Source of the DNA: Clostridiaceae bacterium | Lineage (GTDB): Bacteria > Bacillota > Clostridia > Oscillospirales > Acutalibacteraceae | Assembly (NCBI GenBank): GCA_904502175.1 | Contig: CAJGDU010000046.1 | Location: 1 to 7,812 of the forward strand | Reading direction: 5' to 3' | DNA: 7,812 nt | Shown here: in pieces, positions 5,506-7,812 of the stretch | Layout of the letters: each line of letters starts with the position of its first letter | How positions within the stretch are numbered: position 1 is the first letter of the stretch | The notes under the pieces: generated by a model | What the model was told of the DNA's origin: nothing | Database searches by the model: none | The model's input: only the letters and a program-made list of their open reading frames with translations | Program-made: the position numbers and the translations under genes

Positions 5506-7719
5506 TTGGCAGAGACCGAACTCGAGGTGCTGGAAGGCATCGCGGAGGAACTGGTATTCCGCAGAGAGGACACCGGTTTTACTGTGCTGGACATCTCGAC
5601 AGAGGACGGGGAGCTCATCACCGTCGTCGGCGTCCTGCCGGAGATCTCGGCGGGCGAGGAACTGCGCCTGTCCGGCCACTGGGACAGCCATTCCACCTTC
5701 GGCCGGCAGTTTCGGGCGGAGTTCTGTGAACGGCGCATGCCCGGGACCGTGGCCCAAATGCTGAAGTATCTGGCCAGCGGCTCCGTCAAGGGCATCGGCC
5801 CCTCCACCGCGGTGAAGATCATCGAGGCCTTCGGGGAAGAGACCTTCGACGTCCTCGGCAACCATCCGGAGCGCCTCGCCAAAATACGCGGCATCTCTCT
5901 GAAAAAAGCGGAGCAGATCGCCGTCGCCTTCAAAGAACAGTACGCCGTGCGGGAAATGATGATGGCCCTGGAGACCCTCGGCCTGTCCCCGTCGGAGTCC
6001 ATCAACGCCTACAAGGTGTTCGGCGACGACGTCGTGCAGATGATCTCCAAAAACCCGTACATCCTCTGTCTTTCGGACATCGGCATGTCCTTCGAGCGGG
6101 TCGACGCGCTGGCGTCCACGTTCCGGGAACAGCCGGACCCCGGCTTCCGCATCAGGGCGGGCATCCTCCACGTCGTGAACCACAACCTGAACAACGGACA
6201 CACCTGCCTGCCACGCGAGAAACTCCTCCGGCCGGCGGCAGACCTTCTGTCCACCAACAACGACACCATCGACATCGCCATCGACGACCTCTGCGAGGAA
6301 CACCTCCTCCGGGTCGCGAAAATAGACGGCCGGGAGTTCGTCTTCCTGCCTTATATCTTTGACGCCGAATACGACAGCGCCCAGCGCATCAAGATGATGG
6401 TGCGCTTCCCGCCGGCGGGCCGGCCCACGCTGGACAAAGACATCGAGCGGGTCGAGCGCGAGACCGGTATCCATTATGAGGGCCGGCAGCGCGAGGCCAT
6501 CGTCACGGCCATCGAGAAGGGCATCCTCATCCTGACCGGCGGCCCCGGCACCGGCAAGACGACCACCGTCGACGCCATCCTGCGCCTTCTGGAGGCAGAC
6601 GGCCTCCATGTCGTCCTGACGGCTCCCACGGGCCGCGCCGCCCAGCGCATGTCGGAGATCACCGGCAAAGAGGCGAAGACCATCCACCGCCTTCTGGAGG
6701 CGGAGCGCACCGGCAACGAGCAGATGCGGTTTGCCCGTCATGCCCGCAACCCCATCGAGGCGGACGCCGTCATCGTGGACGAGCTGTCCATGGTGGACGT
6801 GGTGCTGTTCGCCGCCCTCATGGACGCCCTGCCGCTGAACTGCCGGCTCATCATGGTCGGCGACTCCGACCAGCTGCCCCCGGTCGGGGCGGGCAATGTC
6901 CTCCACGACCTCATCGACTCGGGGCTCCTGCCCACAGTCAAGCTGGACGAGGTGTTCCGGCAGGCCATGGAGAGCCTCATCGTCACCAATGCCCACCGCG
7001 TCGTCGCGGGCGATATGCCGGTGCTGGACACGAAGGACAACGACTTTTTCCACATGGAACGGCAGGATGCCGGACGCACCGTCCGGGACATCGTCGGCCT
7101 CTACCGGACCCGGCTCCCCAAAGCCTACGGCTACGACCCGGTCCGGGACATCCAGGTGCTGTGCCCCTCCCGGAAAGGAGACGCGGGTACGGTCAACCTC
7201 AACCGCGTCCTTCAGGAGGCGGTCAACCCGCCTGCTAAAGGCAAAAACGAGATCAAGCTGCAGACCAGGGTCTTCCGGGAGGGAGACAAGGTCATGCAGA
7301 TCAAAAACGACTACAACGTCCTCTGGACCAGAGGCACCGAAGAGGGGAGCGGCATCTTCAACGGAGACGTCGGCATCCTCACCGCGGTGGACAAGCAGAA
7401 AGGGGTCGTGGAAGTGGACTTCGACGGCCGGAAAGCCGTCTATCCCGCTCTGAACCTCAAGGACCTGGAACTGGCCTATGCCGTCACGGTCCACAAGAGC
7501 CAGGGCTCCGAGTTCGAAGCCGTCATCCTGCCGGTGGTCGATGTGCCGCCCATGCTCTGTTACCGCAATCTCTTCTACACGGCGGTCACCCGGGCCCGGT
7601 CCAAGATGATCACCATCGGCAAACAGGCCACCATCGAGGAGATGGTGCGCAACGACCGCAAGATCCGCCGTTACTCCGCGCTGCGGCATTTCCTGGAGGC
7701 AGACTATGGCATGGACTGA
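5506..7719 (+). CDS. recD2: RecD2-type ATP-dependent DNA helicase
   Basis: This 737-residue superfamily 1B helicase moves 5' to 3' on single-stranded DNA. RecD2 proteins (YrrC in Bacillus) act without RecBC in repair and replication-fork maintenance. The N-terminal region includes an OB-like start (FRREDTGFTVLDI) and helix-hairpin-helix repeats (about residues 93-140, beginning KGIGPSTAVKI). Helicase motifs, numbered from the TTG, are Walker A GGPGTGKTT (345-353, K352), motif Ia LTAPTGRAAQRM, Walker B VIVDELSMVD (422-431, D425/E426), motif III GDSDQLPPVG (452-461), AVTVHKSQGSEF (659-670) and YTAVTRA (691-697). Family length is about 715-800, so it appears complete. The TTG start is chosen on its SD; a longer frame overlaps rnpB and is not credible. 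No separate promoter is obvious. It overlaps the next gene by 14 bp, which suggests coupled translation. Confidence 0.95.
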   Translation: MAETELEVLEGIAEELVFRREDTGFTVLDISTEDGELITVVGVLPEISAGEELRLSGHWDSHSTFGRQFRAEFCERRMPGTVAQMLKYLASGSVKGIGPSTAVKIIEAFGEETFDVLGNHPERLAKIRGISLKKAEQIAVAFKEQYAVREMMMALETLGLSPSESINAYKVFGDDVVQMISKNPYILCLSDIGMSFERVDALASTFREQPDPGFRIRAGILHVVNHNLNNGHTCLPREKLLRPAADLLSTNNDTIDIAIDDLCEEHLLRVAKIDGREFVFLPYIFDAEYDSAQRIKMMVRFPPAGRPTLDKDIERVERETGIHYEGRQREAIVTAIEKGILILTGGPGTGKTTTVDAILRLLEADGLHVVLTAPTGRAAQRMSEITGKEAKTIHRLLEAERTGNEQMRFARHARNPIEADAVIVDELSMVDVVLFAALMDALPLNCRLIMVGDSDQLPPVGAGNVLHDLIDSGLLPTVKLDEVFRQAMESLIVTNAHRVVAGDMPVLDTKDNDFFHMERQDAGRTVRDIVGLYRTRLPKAYGYDPVRDIQVLCPSRKGDAGTVNLNRVLQEAVNPPAKGKNEIKLQTRVFREGDKVMQIKNDYNVLWTRGTEEGSGIFNGDVGILTAVDKQKGVVEVDFDGRKAVYPALNLKDLELAYAVTVHKSQGSEFEAVILPVVDVPPMLCYRNLFYTAVTRARSKMITIGKQATIEEMVRNDRKIRRYSALRHFLEADYGMD

Positions 7720-7812
7720 CCTCCTGTTCCCGAAGACCTGTCCCTGCTGCGGAAAACCGCTGAACAAAGGGGAGCGGGTCTGCCCGGACTGCGGGCGGGC
7801 CGTCCGAAGGAA
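7706..7812 (+). CDS. comFC: ComF family (ComFC-like) protein, 5' part only
   Basis: Only the first 35 codons are in the window. They read as the N-terminal zinc-ribbon of a ComF/GntX family protein: DLLFPKTCPCCGKPL, then ERVCPDCGR. Cysteines at residues 12, 15, 26 and 29 form the expected CxxC...CxxC pair. In the family this is followed by a phosphoribosyltransferase-like domain, and ComFC is needed for DNA uptake in competent Bacillus; the rest is outside the window. The ATG overlaps the end of recD2 by 14 bp in another frame. It has GGAGG 6 bases upstream (7695-7699), inside recD2, so the two genes are probably co-transcribed and translationally coupled. Many non-competent bacteria also keep this gene, so natural transformation is not implied. 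Confidence 0.82.
   Translation, partial: MAWTDLLFPKTCPCCGKPLNKGERVCPDCGRAVRR

Noticed and set aside
5446..7767. Very long minus-strand open frame (about 770 codons) antisense to recD2
   Set aside because: It mirrors a gene with all helicase motifs, runs into rnpB, has no credible RBS, and has a His/Asp/Gly/Val-rich composition typical of antisense frames in GC-rich genes.
1..7812. CRISPR array, IS element, tRNA, prophage or toxin-antitoxin module
   Set aside because: I saw no spaced direct repeats, transposase or integrase motifs, tRNA-like cloverleaf, or paired small genes. The XRE gene stands alone and has no toxin partner beside it.

Overview
The window is GC-rich (coding parts near 60% by eye) and densely packed. 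A class A type RNase P RNA, an LCP-family cell-wall ligase, a RecD2 helicase overlapping a comFC-like gene, and an XRE regulator together suggest a high-GC member of the Bacillota, Clostridia-like or Negativicutes-like. The sequence alone does not fix the genus.

Layout. 1-622 (+) is the 3' part of hemW. It converges on a small XRE-type regulator (665-982, -), and one perfect hairpin lies between them. Next come three more minus-strand genes, listed here by position: a PutP-like Na+/proline symporter (1212-2720), a four-helix membrane protein of unknown function with a long acidic tail (2856-3683), and an LCP (LytR-CpsA-Psr) glycopolymer ligase (3774-4976). The last three each have a plausible promoter of their own and a good Shine-Dalgarno site. 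They therefore look like a string of single-gene units more than one operon. The LCP gene is divergent from the RNase P RNA gene rnpB (about 5105-5438, +), which ends at a strong terminator. recD2 (5506-7719, +) starts 20 bp after that terminator from a TTG codon and overlaps the start of a comFC-like gene by 14 bp. comFC runs off the window.

How the genes relate. Most of the window is ordinary housekeeping DNA: heme handling, tRNA processing, cell-wall glycopolymer attachment, solute uptake, DNA repair and competence. recD2-comFC is the only clear co-translated pair. I see no mobile element, CRISPR array, tRNA or prophage. I do not see a convincing undescribed multi-gene system. The least explained items are the four-helix acidic-tail protein, a cluster of three hairpins upstream of the XRE gene, and the unusual cytoplasmic N-terminus of the LCP protein. 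Four gene starts were set from ribosome-binding sites rather than from the longest open frame. No gene-free stretch exceeds 300 bases; the longest is 983-1211, which holds hairpins.
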